Assembly: GCF_001651865.1 (NCBI RefSeq)
Contig: NZ_LPUX01000053.1
Coordinates: forward strand, 186,001 to 250,000
Direction of reading: 5' to 3'
DNA: 64,000 bases
Origin: Sinorhizobium glycinis
GTDB lineage: Bacteria > Pseudomonadota > Alphaproteobacteria > Rhizobiales > Rhizobiaceae
In this document: piece after piece, positions 32,879 through 42,288 of the stretch
Layout of the letters: each line of letters starts with the position of its first letter
How positions within the stretch are numbered: the first letter of the stretch is position 1
The notes under the pieces: generated by a model
Database searches by the model: none
The model's input: only the letters and a program-made list of their open reading frames with translations
Told to the model about the DNA's origin: nothing
Translations under genes and position numbers: made by a program

Positions 32879-32896
32879 CTGTCATCAAAGCTTCAT
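32879..32896 (+). promoter_or_regulatory. Pho-box-like site upstream of the phytase-like gene
   Basis: CTGTCATCAAAGCTTCAT matches the PhoB direct-repeat pattern (CTGTCAT, four bases, CTGTCAY-like) at 14 of 18 positions by hand comparison with the E. coli consensus. It lies 85-102 bases before the ATG at 32981. The segment GTCATCAAAGC recurs at 32925-32935, 44 bases downstream. PhoB binding is inferred. Confidence 0.5.
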
Positions 32897-32980
32897 CGGG
32901 CTGTAAAGCAAGTATCAAGCAACCGTCATCAAAGCCGCCTATCGGGGATCGGTTCCGACCTCCAACCCAGGGTGAACTTG

Positions 32981-34336
32981 ATGACGAAATCCGTTCTTAC
33001 CGTCGCCATGACTTTGTTGATGGCGACGACCGCACTCGCCGAGGAGAAGGCCTTTCCGGCGACGCTGAAGGCGCATGCCATCCTTCCCGCCAATACGATC
33101 ATTGCTGCCCCGGCCGATGCGGCCGATTATCTCAAGACCTCGGGCAAGTTCTCGACTGCAGATCGCAAGCGCGCGGCGGAATTGGGCAGCGTCCCGGGCA
33201 AGGACGGCGTTCGCCTGACCGGCCTGTCCCTCCCCTTCAACGGCCAGCCGATGCAGGGCTTCTCCGGCATAAAGGCGATGCCGGACGGCACCTTCTGGAG
33301 CCTCTCGGACAACGGCTTCGGCAACAAGCTCAATTCGACCGACGCCGTGCTGATGCTCCATCACCTGAAGATCGACTGGGACGCAGGCAAAGTCGAAGCC
33401 TTGGAGACCATCTTCCTCTCCGATCCCGACCGCAAGGCTCCCTTCCCGATCGTCATGGAAGGCTCCCCGGTGCGCTATCTGACCGGCGGAGACTTCGACG
33501 TCGAGTCCATTCAGCCGGTCGCCGACGGCTTCTGGGTCGGCGAGGAGTTCGGTCCCTATATCTTGAAGTTCGACACGAACGGAAGGCTTACCGACGCGAT
33601 CCCCACTGCAGTCGACGGCCAGACGGTCCTCTCGCCGGACAACCCGACACTGGCTCTGCAGGCGGACCCATCCAAGAAGACGCCAGCCTTCAACCTCAAG
33701 CGCTCCGGTGGCTATGAAGGTCTGGCGCTGTCCAAGGACGGCACCAAGCTCTACGGGCTTCTCGAAGGACCGATCTGGACGGATGGCGAGACCGTAGAGC
33801 AGGCGGATGGCCGTCCGGCGCTCCGCATCATCGAGCTCGATGCCGCAGCCAAAACCTGGACTGGACGCAGCTGGCTCTATCCGCTTGCCGAAGGCGGTGA
33901 GGCGATCGGCGACTTCAACATGCTCGACGAAAGAACGGCGCTGGTGATCGAGCGCGACAACGGCGCCGGCACCGTCGACAAGGCCTGCGCCGACCCCAAG
34001 GATCCGAAGCCGGATTGCTTTGCAGTCGGATCGAAGCTTAAGCGTGTCTACAAAATTGAGATGACCGAGGAAAACGTCGGCAAGGCCGCGCGCAAGATCG
34101 GCTACATCGATCTCCTGAAGATAGCCGATCCGGACAAGCGGAAGCGCCAGGGCGGTGGCGATCGCTATTATGACATGCCTTTCGTCACCATCGAGAACGT
34201 CGATCGCGTGGACGGAACGCATATCATCGTCGGCAACGACAACAACCTGCCCTTCTCCGCCGGCCGCGCGCTCGACAAGGCAGACGACAACGAATTCGTG
34301 CTGCTCGAAGTCGGCGAGTTCCTCAAGGCCGAATAG
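32981..34336 (+). CDS. Secreted phytase-like esterase-family protein
   Basis: 451 residues. A Sec signal (SVLTVAMTLLMATTALA) is followed by a beta-propeller of the 'esterase-like activity of phytase' family (PF13449 type): GFSGIKAMPDGTFWSLSDNG, DFDVESIQPVADGFWVGEEF, YEGLALSKDGTKLYGLLEG and FVTIENVDRVDGTHIIVGND. It probably hydrolyses a phosphate ester in the periplasm. The start at 32981 follows AGGGTGA. The Pho-box-like site upstream and the ppx-ppk pair downstream support a role in phosphate nutrition. It is convergent with ppx. Confidence 0.85.
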   Translation: MTKSVLTVAMTLLMATTALAEEKAFPATLKAHAILPANTIIAAPADAADYLKTSGKFSTADRKRAAELGSVPGKDGVRLTGLSLPFNGQPMQGFSGIKAMPDGTFWSLSDNGFGNKLNSTDAVLMLHHLKIDWDAGKVEALETIFLSDPDRKAPFPIVMEGSPVRYLTGGDFDVESIQPVADGFWVGEEFGPYILKFDTNGRLTDAIPTAVDGQTVLSPDNPTLALQADPSKKTPAFNLKRSGGYEGLALSKDGTKLYGLLEGPIWTDGETVEQADGRPALRIIELDAAAKTWTGRSWLYPLAEGGEAIGDFNMLDERTALVIERDNGAGTVDKACADPKDPKPDCFAVGSKLKRVYKIEMTEENVGKAARKIGYIDLLKIADPDKRKRQGGGDRYYDMPFVTIENVDRVDGTHIIVGNDNNLPFSAGRALDKADDNEFVLLEVGEFLKAE

Positions 34337-34341
34337 CCGTA

Positions 34342-34373
34342 ATGGTCGCGCGTGGAAAACCTCGCGCGACCAT
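34342..34373. terminator. Hairpin between convergent phytase-like gene and ppx
   Basis: ATGGTCGCGCG pairs perfectly with CGCGCGACCAT (11 bp, 10-base loop). There is no T-run on either strand, so termination may be Rho-dependent with the hairpin protecting the mRNA end. It serves both the phytase-like gene (+) and ppx (-). Confidence 0.55.
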
Positions 34374-34393
34374 CGCTCCACGATTGACGGCGA

Positions 34394-35917
34394 TCAGCCC
34401 TCGAAGTGGAAAGCGAGTTTCTTGCCCGTCAGCCGGCTGAGCTGCTGCAGGCGGCCGTCGAGGCGTTCGCCCTCGAAATCGAGATAAGCCGCGGGCACCA
34501 CGAATTCGAGGTCGACATCTGGCCGCGACGACTGTCGCAGGGTGAGATGGCGGGCGACGCCCGGCATGGAGGCGGAGAAGAGATAGGCAACCCGCAACAG
34601 CCCGCCGAGCAGCTTCCCCAGTTCGAGGAGGCGTGGCGTGGTGATGCCGGCGAGAGGGCCGGTGGCGCCGTCGTCGTTGAGCCCCTCGAACCGATAGTAG
34701 TTGGCTAGTGCGATGTAAGCCCGGCCGGCATGTGTAATGCCGGTGAAGGCGGAGTGGGCGATGATATTCAGCGCCTGGAGGCCGCGATAATCCGGATGCG
34801 CCCGCCAGCTTATGTCCGCCAGCAGGCAGGCGGCCTCGCGATAGCGGCGCTCCTCCTCGGTTTCCTCGATGCCGAAGTGGGGCACCATCCGACCGGTCCA
34901 CTCGGCGAGCTCGCGCGCATGTTCCGGCGAACGGGCGCGCAGGATGGCGATTTCGTCGGCCGCGGTGAGCAGCGGGTCCTGCAGCCGCTCCTCATCGGAA
35001 AGCAGCGAGTAAAGATAACCTTCGCGAACACCGAGCGCCGAAAAGGAGATGCGCTCGGGGCGCATGATCGAGATCGCCTCCTGCATCGTCACGGCGCCGA
35101 ACGGCAAGAGGCTACGACGGCTCTTGGAAATCGTTGCAAAAGCAGAGGGTCTCAAGGTCTTGGGCTCGATCACCTCCGCCAGGATCGCCATCGCCTCGTC
35201 ATAGGAGATCTCGTAACCCTGCATCATATGCAGCGGGTAGTCGCGCGTTTCCATCTGCAGCTTGGCGATCGAACGCCAGGTTCCGCCGACGGCGTAGAAG
35301 GTGCGGCCGGTACCCCTCCTCAGGACGTCCGCACCCTTCATGAACTTCCGCACCCATGCGCGCGCCCGGCTCAAGGAGCCGTTGCTGTGTTCGAAGAGCC
35401 GGATGCCGCCGAGCGGCAGGGTTATCCCGTTGCCGATGCGCCGGCCCTCGACTTCGACCAGTTCGAGCGAGCCGCCGCCAAGGTCACCGACGACGCCGTC
35501 CGGGTCGTGATAGCCGCTGACGACCCCCATGGCGGAATAATAGGCTTCCTCCTCGCCGGTCAGGATCCGCACTCTCTGGTCGAGAATGGCTTCCGCCTTC
35601 TCGATGAAGGCTGCGCCGTTCGAAGCCTCGCGCGCCGCGGCCGTTGCCAGCACATACATCTGCGTGGCGCGCGCCTGGTCGGACAGCGCACGAAAGCGGT
35701 GCAGGGCCTTCAGCGCCCGCTTAACGCTCTCCTCCTCCATCCGGCCGGTTGCGTCGATGCCCTTGCCGAGGCCGCACATCACCTTTTCATTGAAGAGCAC
35801 CGCCGGGGCGCGACTGAGCCCCTCGTAGACGACGAGGCGAATCGAGTTCGAGCCGATGTCCACGACGGACACCGGGCGGATGCCGGGCAGACGCCCCTGC
35901 GCTTCAGATTCGACCAT
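34394..35917 (-). CDS. ppx: Exopolyphosphatase (Ppx/GppA family)
   Basis: Degrades polyphosphate from the ends. 507 residues. The actin-fold phosphate loops are VVDIGSNSIRLVVYEG and VGDLGGGSLELVEVEG. The extra C-terminal part after about residue 310 contains an HD-like segment (LADISWRAHPDYRGLQALN...). The gene begins 11 bases after the ppk stop, so the two are translated from one transcript. Having the synthesising and degrading enzymes adjacent is the common bacterial arrangement. Confidence 0.93.
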   Translation of the reverse strand: MVESEAQGRLPGIRPVSVVDIGSNSIRLVVYEGLSRAPAVLFNEKVMCGLGKGIDATGRMEEESVKRALKALHRFRALSDQARATQMYVLATAAAREASNGAAFIEKAEAILDQRVRILTGEEEAYYSAMGVVSGYHDPDGVVGDLGGGSLELVEVEGRRIGNGITLPLGGIRLFEHSNGSLSRARAWVRKFMKGADVLRRGTGRTFYAVGGTWRSIAKLQMETRDYPLHMMQGYEISYDEAMAILAEVIEPKTLRPSAFATISKSRRSLLPFGAVTMQEAISIMRPERISFSALGVREGYLYSLLSDEERLQDPLLTAADEIAILRARSPEHARELAEWTGRMVPHFGIEETEEERRYREAACLLADISWRAHPDYRGLQALNIIAHSAFTGITHAGRAYIALANYYRFEGLNDDGATGPLAGITTPRLLELGKLLGGLLRVAYLFSASMPGVARHLTLRQSSRPDVDLEFVVPAAYLDFEGERLDGRLQQLSRLTGKKLAFHFEG

Positions 35918-35928
35918 GCGATTCCAGT

Positions 35929-38121
35929 TTACTTGCGCCAGCCGCTTTTCCAGCCGGCAATCAGCTTCGGTGCACTGGACTTCAGGGCCTCACCCCGGCC
36001 CGAGAGGCTGGGATTGGTCATGAAATAATGCTGCGCGTTGAACGGCTCGGCATCCTTGCCGACTTCCATGCGGCGCGAAGTGCCGTCGGGAAGGATTTCG
36101 TAGCTCTGCTGGTTGTCGATGAGATTGCCCAGCATGATCTGCGAAAGAACCTGTTCGTGCACAGTCCGGTTGATGAGAGGCACGAGCGTCTCGACCCGCC
36201 GGTCCAGATTGCGCGGCATCATATCCGCCGAACCGATATAGACAAGCGCATTTTCCGAAGGCAGCCCGTGGCCGTTGCCGAAGCAGAATATCCGGGAATG
36301 CTCGAGGAAGCGGCCAACGATGGACTTGACACGGATATTGTCGGAAAGACCCGGCACCTGCGGACGCAGGCAGCAAATGCCGCGAACAACGAGATCGATC
36401 TCGACGCCTGCGCGGCTGGCCTCATAGAGAGCGTCGATGATCTCCGGATCGACGAGCGAGTTCATCTTCATCCAGATCGCCGCCGGCCGGCCCGCTTCGG
36501 CATGCGCGATCTCTTCGTCGATGTGCTTGAGGATACGCGGACGCAGCGTGTGCGGGGAGACCGCCAGCTTCATCCCCGCCTCCGGCTCGCCATAGCCGGT
36601 GATGAAGTTGAAGATGTTGGCCATATCGTGGGCGATCACCGGATTGCAGGTGAAGAAGGAGAGGTCCGTATAGATTTTCGCGGTGACCGGGTGATAGTTG
36701 CCGGTGCCGAGATGGCAATAGGTGCGGAGCTTGCCTTCCTCGCGACGCACCACCATCGACATTTTCGAGTGCGTCTTCAACTCTATGAAGCCGAAGACCA
36801 CCTGGACGCCGGCGCGCTCGAGATCGCGCGCCCAGCGGATGTTCGCCTCCTCGTCGAACCTGGCCTTGAGCTCGACAAGCGCGGTCACCGACTTGCCGGA
36901 CTCGGCAGCGTCGACCAGGGCGCGGACGATCGGGCTGTCGTTGGAGGTCCGGTAGAGCGTCTGCTTGATCGCCAGCACGTCCGGGTCGCGCGCCGCCTGC
37001 AGCAGGAACTGCACCACGACGTCGAAGGACTCGTAAGGATGATGGACGACCATGTCCTTCTCGCGGATCGCGGCGAGGCAATCGCCGCCATGCTCGCGGA
37101 CACGCTCCGGGAAGCGCGGGTTATAGGGCTCGAAACGCAGATCCTCGCGCGGCGCCTTGGTGATTTCGGACAGCGTGTTGAGCGCGAGCAGCCCCGGTAG
37201 CACCGCGACCCGGTTATCGGGAACGCCGAGCTCGTGGACGACGAACTGGCGGAGCGACGCGGGCATCTCGGAATCGGTCTCGATGCGGATCACCGACCCG
37301 CGGCGGCGGCGTTTGAGCGCGGTCTCGAACAGGCGGACCAGGTCTTCGGCCTCTTCCTCTACTTCGATATCGCTGTCGCGGATGATGCGGAACGTACCCG
37401 AACCCTGAACTTCGTAGCCCGGGAAAAGGCGGTCGATGAACTGGCCGACGACATCTTCAAGGGTGATGTAACGGATGACGTTCTTGACGTCCGGCAGGCG
37501 CACGAACCGGTCGAGCGCCACCGGCAGGCGCAGGAGCGCCGTCATCGGCTCGCGGCCGGTCTTGCTGACGAGCTGCAGGCCGATCGAGAAGCCGAGATTG
37601 GGGATGAACGGAAACGGATGCGCCGGGTCGATCGAAAGCGGCGTGAGCACCGGAAAGATCGACTGGTCGAATTCATTGGCAAGCCAGCTTCTGTCCTGGG
37701 CGGACAAGGAAGCGGGCCGAACGACGAGGATATCCTCCTTGGCGAGATATTGCTGCAGGACGGCGAGCGAGGCCTGCTGCTCCATCTGGAGATTGTCGAT
37801 CTCCTTCAGGATCTCGTCGAGTTGCTCGGCCGGCGTCTTGCCGTCGGGGCTGCGCAGCGAAAGTCCCGATCGCACCTGCCCCTCAAGGCCGGCGACGCGG
37901 ACCATGAAGAATTCATCGAGGTTGGCGGCCGAAATCGACAGGAAGCGGATGCGCTCGAGGAGCGGATGCGCGGTGTTCAACGTTTCCTCGAGCACCCGGC
38001 GGTTGAACTGCAGCCAGGAGAATTCGCGGTTGATGAAGCGCTCGGGGCTCGTCAGAAGGTCAAGCTGCTCCGCGGGCGCCTTTTGTTCTGTAATTGCAGA
38101 CGTCGCGTTATCCATGCCCAT
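35929..38121 (-). CDS. ppk: Polyphosphate kinase 1
   Basis: Makes polyphosphate from ATP. 730 residues. The phospho-histidine region is [18 protein letters not shown], with [13 protein letters not shown] just before it, as in PPK1. The N-terminal helical domain begins [20 protein letters not shown]. The start is taken as 38121 (M1), although the ATG at 38115 is equally possible. It is followed by ppx and preceded by hdaA on the same strand, 58 bases away. Confidence 0.97.
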   Translation of the reverse strand: MGMDNATSAITEQKAPAEQLDLLTSPERFINREFSWLQFNRRVLEETLNTAHPLLERIRFLSISAANLDEFFMVRVAGLEGQVRSGLSLRSPDGKTPAEQLDEILKEIDNLQMEQQASLAVLQQYLAKEDILVVRPASLSAQDRSWLANEFDQSIFPVLTPLSIDPAHPFPFIPNLGFSIGLQLVSKTGREPMTALLRLPVALDRFVRLPDVKNVIRYITLEDVVGQFIDRLFPGYEVQGSGTFRIIRDSDIEVEEEAEDLVRLFETALKRRRRGSVIRIETDSEMPASLRQFVVHELGVPDNRVAVLPGLLALNTLSEITKAPREDLRFEPYNPRFPERVREHGGDCLAAIREKDMVVHHPYESFDVVVQFLLQAARDPDVLAIKQTLYRTSNDSPIVRALVDAAESGKSVTALVELKARFDEEANIRWARDLERAGVQVVFGFIELKTHSKMSMVVRREEGKLRTYCHLGTGNYHPVTAKIYTDLSFFTCNPVIAHDMANIFNFITGYGEPEAGMKLAVSPHTLRPRILKHIDEEIAHAEAGRPAAIWMKMNSLVDPEIIDALYEASRAGVEIDLVVRGICCLRPQVPGLSDNIRVKSIVGRFLEHSRIFCFGNGHGLPSENALVYIGSADMMPRNLDRRVETLVPLINRTVHEQVLSQIMLGNLIDNQQSYEILPDGTSRRMEVGKDAEPFNAQHYFMTNPSLSGRGEALKSSAPKLIAGWKSGWRK

Positions 38122-38179
38122 CAGACCCCATTGCTCCGGATGAACGAGCTATCCCAGTTTGACGACGGAACTGTGACAG

Positions 38180-38869
38180 TCAATCGGAGGCGCAGGCATT
38201 TGCAAGGTCTTCCAACACTTCCGTCGCCAGAGCACGCGTCAACCGGGTTCCGCGGGCAAGCGCGACATGATCCAGCCGCTCGACGATCGTCTGCGCCGCT
38301 TCCAGGGAGCGTTCCATCCGGGTAACTATATAGGCCACCAGGCGCTCGTCGACGAGAAGCTGGCGATCGGCGAACAGCTTGAAGAGCACCTGGGTCAGCA
38401 GTTCGTCGTCCGGCTCGCCGATCTCGACGACGGTGGAGGCCCTCAGGCGTGACTTGAGATCCGGAAGCGTCACCGGCCAGGACATCGGCCACAGCCGCGA
38501 GGTCATGAGCAAGGCCGTACCGTTCTGGCGGACGCTGTTGATGACATGGAAAAGCGCCGTATCGTCGAAACCCTGCCGGTCGACATCCTCGAAGAGCACC
38601 GGCCTGGCGGCGGCGATGTCGGCGGCATTCGAGCCGCCGACGGGGTGGATCGTCTCGGCGCCGGACCTCTCGCGCCAGATGCTGGCGAGGTGCGACTTGC
38701 CGGAACCCACCGGTCCGGCGATGATGACGACCGGCGACGGCCAAGCCGGCCAGTGGTCGACGATCGCGATGGCCGCGCTCAGGCGATCGGAAACGAGCAG
38801 ATCCTCCCGGCCGGTTGCCGGATCATGGCCGAAGACGAGCGGCAGTTGTTCGTTACGGCGTCTGGTCAT
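38180..38869 (-). CDS. hdaA: DnaA-related regulatory protein HdaA
   Basis: 229 residues. It resembles Hda/DnaA-type AAA proteins, which with the DNA clamp stimulate ATP hydrolysis on DnaA and so limit initiation. A recognisable P-loop GPVGSGKSHLASIW is followed by a DnaA-like Walker B region (ARPVLFEDVDRQGFDDTALF) and sensor region (TSRLWPMSW). The N terminus contains NEQLPLVFGHD, a candidate QLPL-type clamp-binding motif. The start ATG overlaps the preceding permease gene by 17 bases. It lacks the DNA-binding domain IV of DnaA. Confidence 0.85.
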   Translation of the reverse strand: MTRRRNEQLPLVFGHDPATGREDLLVSDRLSAAIAIVDHWPAWPSPVVIIAGPVGSGKSHLASIWRERSGAETIHPVGGSNAADIAAARPVLFEDVDRQGFDDTALFHVINSVRQNGTALLMTSRLWPMSWPVTLPDLKSRLRASTVVEIGEPDDELLTQVLFKLFADRQLLVDERLVAYIVTRMERSLEAAQTIVERLDHVALARGTRLTRALATEVLEDLANACASD

Positions 38870-40019
38870 GCTTTGCCCTGGAGGATGGCATGTGTCGGTC
38901 GGGCTCCTGGCCCTCCGACTGCTGGTTCGCGGCCGTCCTGTGCCCGTGATATAGGTCGCTATCAAGGTATCGCTGGATGCCGAAGCGGACAAGGACGCCG
39001 ATCGCGGCGGCCGCCGGCACCGCGACGAGCAGGCCGACGAAACCGAAAAGCGCTCCGAAGGCAAGCAGAGCGAACATCAGCCAGACGGGATGGAGGCCAA
39101 CGCTCTTGCCGACCAGCTTCGGCTGGAGAATGTTGCCTTCGAGAAACTGGCCGGTGAAGAAGACGGCAAGGACGAGCAGGATCCAGACATAATCGGGCCA
39201 GAACTGGACGATCGCCACGCCAACGGCGAGCACGAGACCGACCAGCGAACCGACATAGGGGATGAAGCTGATCATCCCGGCAAAAAAGCCGATCAGCAGG
39301 CCGAAATTGAGCCCGACGAGCGACAGACCGACGGCGTAGTAGACGCCCAGTATGAGGCACAGGGAACCCTGGCCGCGCACGAACCCGGCAATCGTCGTGT
39401 TCATGTCGCGGGCGATCTGGCGCACGACGTCGACATGGTCGCGCGGCACCCAGCTATCCACCTTCTCGACCATGTGGTCCCAGTCGAGCAACAGATAGAA
39501 GGCGACGACCGGGGTGATGATGAAGAGCGACAGGATATCCAGCAGGGCCATGCCCGAATTCCAGAGCTGCTGGAACAAGGTGCCGAGAAAGGCCGCCCCC
39601 TGCTCCAGGAGCTTGGCCGAATTCTGCTTGATCGCCGCCATTTGAGCTTCGAGCCAGTCGGGCACGAGCGTCGACTGGGTGGTATCCGCCACAAAGGCCT
39701 GGAGTCTCGCGACATAGCCGGGCATCTTCTGGATGAAGTCGGCGGCTTGCGTGAAAATCAGCGGTATGATGATGATCATCGACAGCGCGAAGAGGACGAT
39801 GAAGGCGACGAGAATGGCGATCGTCGCCATCAGGCGGCTGAGGCCAAGGCGTTGCAGCCGGTCGGCTACGGGATCGAGGAAATAGGCAAGTGCCATGCCG
39901 GCGAGAAACGGCAGGAGGATGGAACTGAAGACCATCAGGAAGGCGATGAAGGCGGCAAGCACGAGCAGCCAGAAGAAAATCTGGCGCTGAAGTCCCAAAC
40001 TGCTGACCCGATTGCCCAT
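38853..40019 (-). CDS. AI-2E/PerM-family permease
   Basis: 388 residues with seven or eight membrane spans, for example FFWLLVLAAFIAFLMVFSSI and VWLMFALLAFGALFGFVGLL. A periplasmic or loop region of about 150 residues between spans (QKMPGYVARLQAFVADTTQS) is typical of the family. GGGGAA precedes the ATG at 40019. Its substrate is unknown; the family name does not prove AI-2 export. Divergent from purM across 238 bases. Confidence 0.9.
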   Translation of the reverse strand: MGNRVSSLGLQRQIFFWLLVLAAFIAFLMVFSSILLPFLAGMALAYFLDPVADRLQRLGLSRLMATIAILVAFIVLFALSMIIIIPLIFTQAADFIQKMPGYVARLQAFVADTTQSTLVPDWLEAQMAAIKQNSAKLLEQGAAFLGTLFQQLWNSGMALLDILSLFIITPVVAFYLLLDWDHMVEKVDSWVPRDHVDVVRQIARDMNTTIAGFVRGQGSLCLILGVYYAVGLSLVGLNFGLLIGFFAGMISFIPYVGSLVGLVLAVGVAIVQFWPDYVWILLVLAVFFTGQFLEGNILQPKLVGKSVGLHPVWLMFALLAFGALFGFVGLLVAVPAAAAIGVLVRFGIQRYLDSDLYHGHRTAANQQSEGQEPDRHMPSSRAKHDQTP

Positions 40020-40257
40020 GGCGTTCCCCGTCGCGCGTCCGGCGCATAGCGCCGCGCGTCTCTTCGCCCGACGAGATAGGGCGCTGCGCGCACGAAGGTC
40101 AAGCCCGAAGCCCCAATCCGCTCCCTTGGCGTCTGCGGGCAATGTGAGAAAAGCAAAAACGTGAAAAAAGGCCGCAACGCCCGGCCTCTCCGCTTGCACT
40201 CCTCAGCTTACCGTGCCAATCGCATCCGCAAAATACGACGAGCCTTGGAGAACGAGC

Positions 40258-41328
40258 ATGAGCCAGTCGGGAAAGAACGGCCTCACCTATAGCGACGCGG
40301 GCGTGGATATCGATGCCGGCAACCTGATGGTCGAGAAGATCAAGCCGCATGTGCGCTCCACCCGGCGTCCCGGCGCCGACGGCGAGATCGGCGGTTTCGG
40401 CGGCCTCTTCGATCTCAAGGCGGCCGGCTTCACCGATCCGGTCCTGGTCGCCGCCAATGACGGCGTCGGCACCAAGCTCAAGATTGCCATCGACGCCGAC
40501 AAGCACGACACGGTCGGCATCGACCTCGTCGCCATGTGCGTGAACGATCTTGTCGTGCAGGGCGCCGAACCCTTGTTCTTCCTCGACTATTTCGCCACCG
40601 GCAAGCTCGATCCCGACCAGGGCGCGGCGATCGTCGCCGGCATCGCCGCCGGCTGCCGCGAGGCGGGCTGCGCGCTGATCGGCGGAGAAACGGCCGAAAT
40701 GCCGGGCATGTATTCGGGGGGCGATTACGACCTCGCCGGCTTTGCCGTCGGTGCGGCCGAGCGCGGTCAGCTTCTGCCGGCGGGCGACATTGCCGAAGGG
40801 GACGTCATCCTCGGCCTCGCCTCCTCCGGCGTGCATTCGAACGGCTATTCGCTGGTGCGCAAGATCGTCGCCGTCTCGGGCCTCGGCTGGGACGCGCCGG
40901 CACCCTTCGGCGAGGGCACGCTTGCCGAAGCGCTGATGACGCCGACCCGCATCTATGTGAAGCCGCTTCTGAAGGCGATCCGCGCCACCGGTGCGATCAA
41001 GGCGCTGGCGCACATCACCGGCGGCGGATTCCCGGAAAACATTCCGCGCGTCCTGCCGAAGCATCTCGCCGCCGAGATCGACCTCGACGCCATCAAGCCG
41101 CCGGCCGTTTTCTCCTGGCTGGCCAAGACCGGGGGCGTCGCCGCCAACGAGATGCTGCGCACGTTCAATTGCGGCGTCGGCATGATCGCCGTCGTACCGG
41201 CGACGGAAGTCGACAAGGTCGCGGCGGTGCTTGCCGGCGAAGGCGAAGCAGTCTTTACCCTCGGTCGCATGGTAGCGCGCCAAGAGGGTGCGCCGGGCAC
41301 CATCTACAAGGGCAGCCTCACCCTATGA
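40258..41328 (+). CDS. purM: Phosphoribosylformylglycinamidine cyclo-ligase (AIR synthase)
   Basis: Fifth step of purine synthesis. 356 residues. Family segments are [40 protein letters not shown] and [26 protein letters not shown] precedes the ATG at 40258. The stop overlaps the purN start (ATGA), so the two are coupled. Confidence 0.97.
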   Translation: MSQSGKNGLTYSDAGVDIDAGNLMVEKIKPHVRSTRRPGADGEIGGFGGLFDLKAAGFTDPVLVAANDGVGTKLKIAIDADKHDTVGIDLVAMCVNDLVVQGAEPLFFLDYFATGKLDPDQGAAIVAGIAAGCREAGCALIGGETAEMPGMYSGGDYDLAGFAVGAAERGQLLPAGDIAEGDVILGLASSGVHSNGYSLVRKIVAVSGLGWDAPAPFGEGTLAEALMTPTRIYVKPLLKAIRATGAIKALAHITGGGFPENIPRVLPKHLAAEIDLDAIKPPAVFSWLAKTGGVAANEMLRTFNCGVGMIAVVPATEVDKVAAVLAGEGEAVFTLGRMVARQEGAPGTIYKGSLTL

Positions 41329-41990
41329 GCCTGACCCCCGCCAGGAAGAAAAAGGTCGTCGTCTTCATCTCGGGCGGCGGCTCCAACATGCTGTCGCTGG
41401 CCCAGGCCGCGGCCGCACCGGATTTCCCGGCGGAGATCATTGCGGTCATCTCCGACAAGGCGGAGGCCGGCGGCCTCGCCAAGGCGGCAGCACTCGACAT
41501 CGCGACATCCTCTTTCGTGCGCAAGGACTTCCAGAGCAAGGAATTGCACGAGGCGGCGATCCTCGCGGAACTCGACCGGCTCCAGCCGGACATCATCTGC
41601 CTTGCGGGCTACATGCGCCTCCTGTCCGCCGCCTTCATCCAACGCCACCAAGGCAAGATTCTCAACATCCACCCGTCGCTGCTGCCGCTCTTCCCGGGGC
41701 TCAATACGCATCAGCGTGCGCTCGAGGCGGGCATGAAGCTCGCCGGCTGCACCGTGCATTTTGTCACCGAGGCCATGGATGACGGCCCGATCATCGCCCA
41801 GGCCGCCGTTCCGATCATTGCCGGCGACACGCCGGAAATGCTTGCCGCGCGCGTTCTGACCGTCGAGCACAAGACCTATCCACTGGCGCTCAGGCTGGTC
41901 GCCGAGGGTAAGGTGACGATGCAGGAGGGACGCGCCGTCAGCCACGCGGTCGGCGAAGCCTCGGGAACGCTGATTTCGCCAGCCATCTGA
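41325..41990 (+). CDS. purN: Phosphoribosylglycinamide formyltransferase
   Basis: Folate-dependent formyl transfer to GAR in purine synthesis. 221 residues. The phosphate loop is [12 protein letters not shown], the catalytic His in [18 protein letters not shown], and the catalytic Asp in [10 protein letters not shown]. The start overlaps the purM stop by four bases. It ends before a nested inverted repeat, beyond which acvB is convergent. Confidence 0.96.
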   Translation: MSLTPARKKKVVVFISGGGSNMLSLAQAAAAPDFPAEIIAVISDKAEAGGLAKAAALDIATSSFVRKDFQSKELHEAAILAELDRLQPDIICLAGYMRLLSAAFIQRHQGKILNIHPSLLPLFPGLNTHQRALEAGMKLAGCTVHFVTEAMDDGPIIAQAAVPIIAGDTPEMLAARVLTVEHKTYPLALRLVAEGKVTMQEGRAVSHAVGEASGTLISPAI

Positions 41991-42034
41991 TGCGCCCGGC
42001 TCTGTTCCCACGCCCTGTCGCGTATTGTAGCTAA

Positions 42035-42222
42035 CCCCCCTCTGCCCTGCCGGGCATCTCCCCCGCAAGGGAGGAGATTGGCAAACGGCGATGTCCCGTT
42101 CGTCCGCTACACGTTTGCCGTGATTGAAGCGTGACTTTCGAGACATTGAACTTAAGGGCAGATCGGCGCCTCTGGCGAATCTCCCCCCTTGCGGGGGAGA
42201 TGCCCGGCAGGGCAGAGGGGGT
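42035..42222. repeat. Nested inverted-repeat element between purN and acvB
   Basis: Two 45-base arms (42035-42079 and 42178-42222) are identical in inverted orientation apart from two positions; both contain TGCCCTGCCGGGCATCTCCC on one strand. Inside them GGCAAACG (42080-42087) pairs with CGTTTGCC (42112-42119). No open frame of note lies between. The arms match palindromic sequences that are common between rhizobial genes. With 98 bases between the outer arms it looks like a compact mobile repeat. Confidence 0.8.
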
Positions 42223-42288
42223 GCTATGCCCCTCCCCGCGACACTGGTTGTTGTCCGACCGACTACGTAGGCGCGCCGTAAGCACCGC

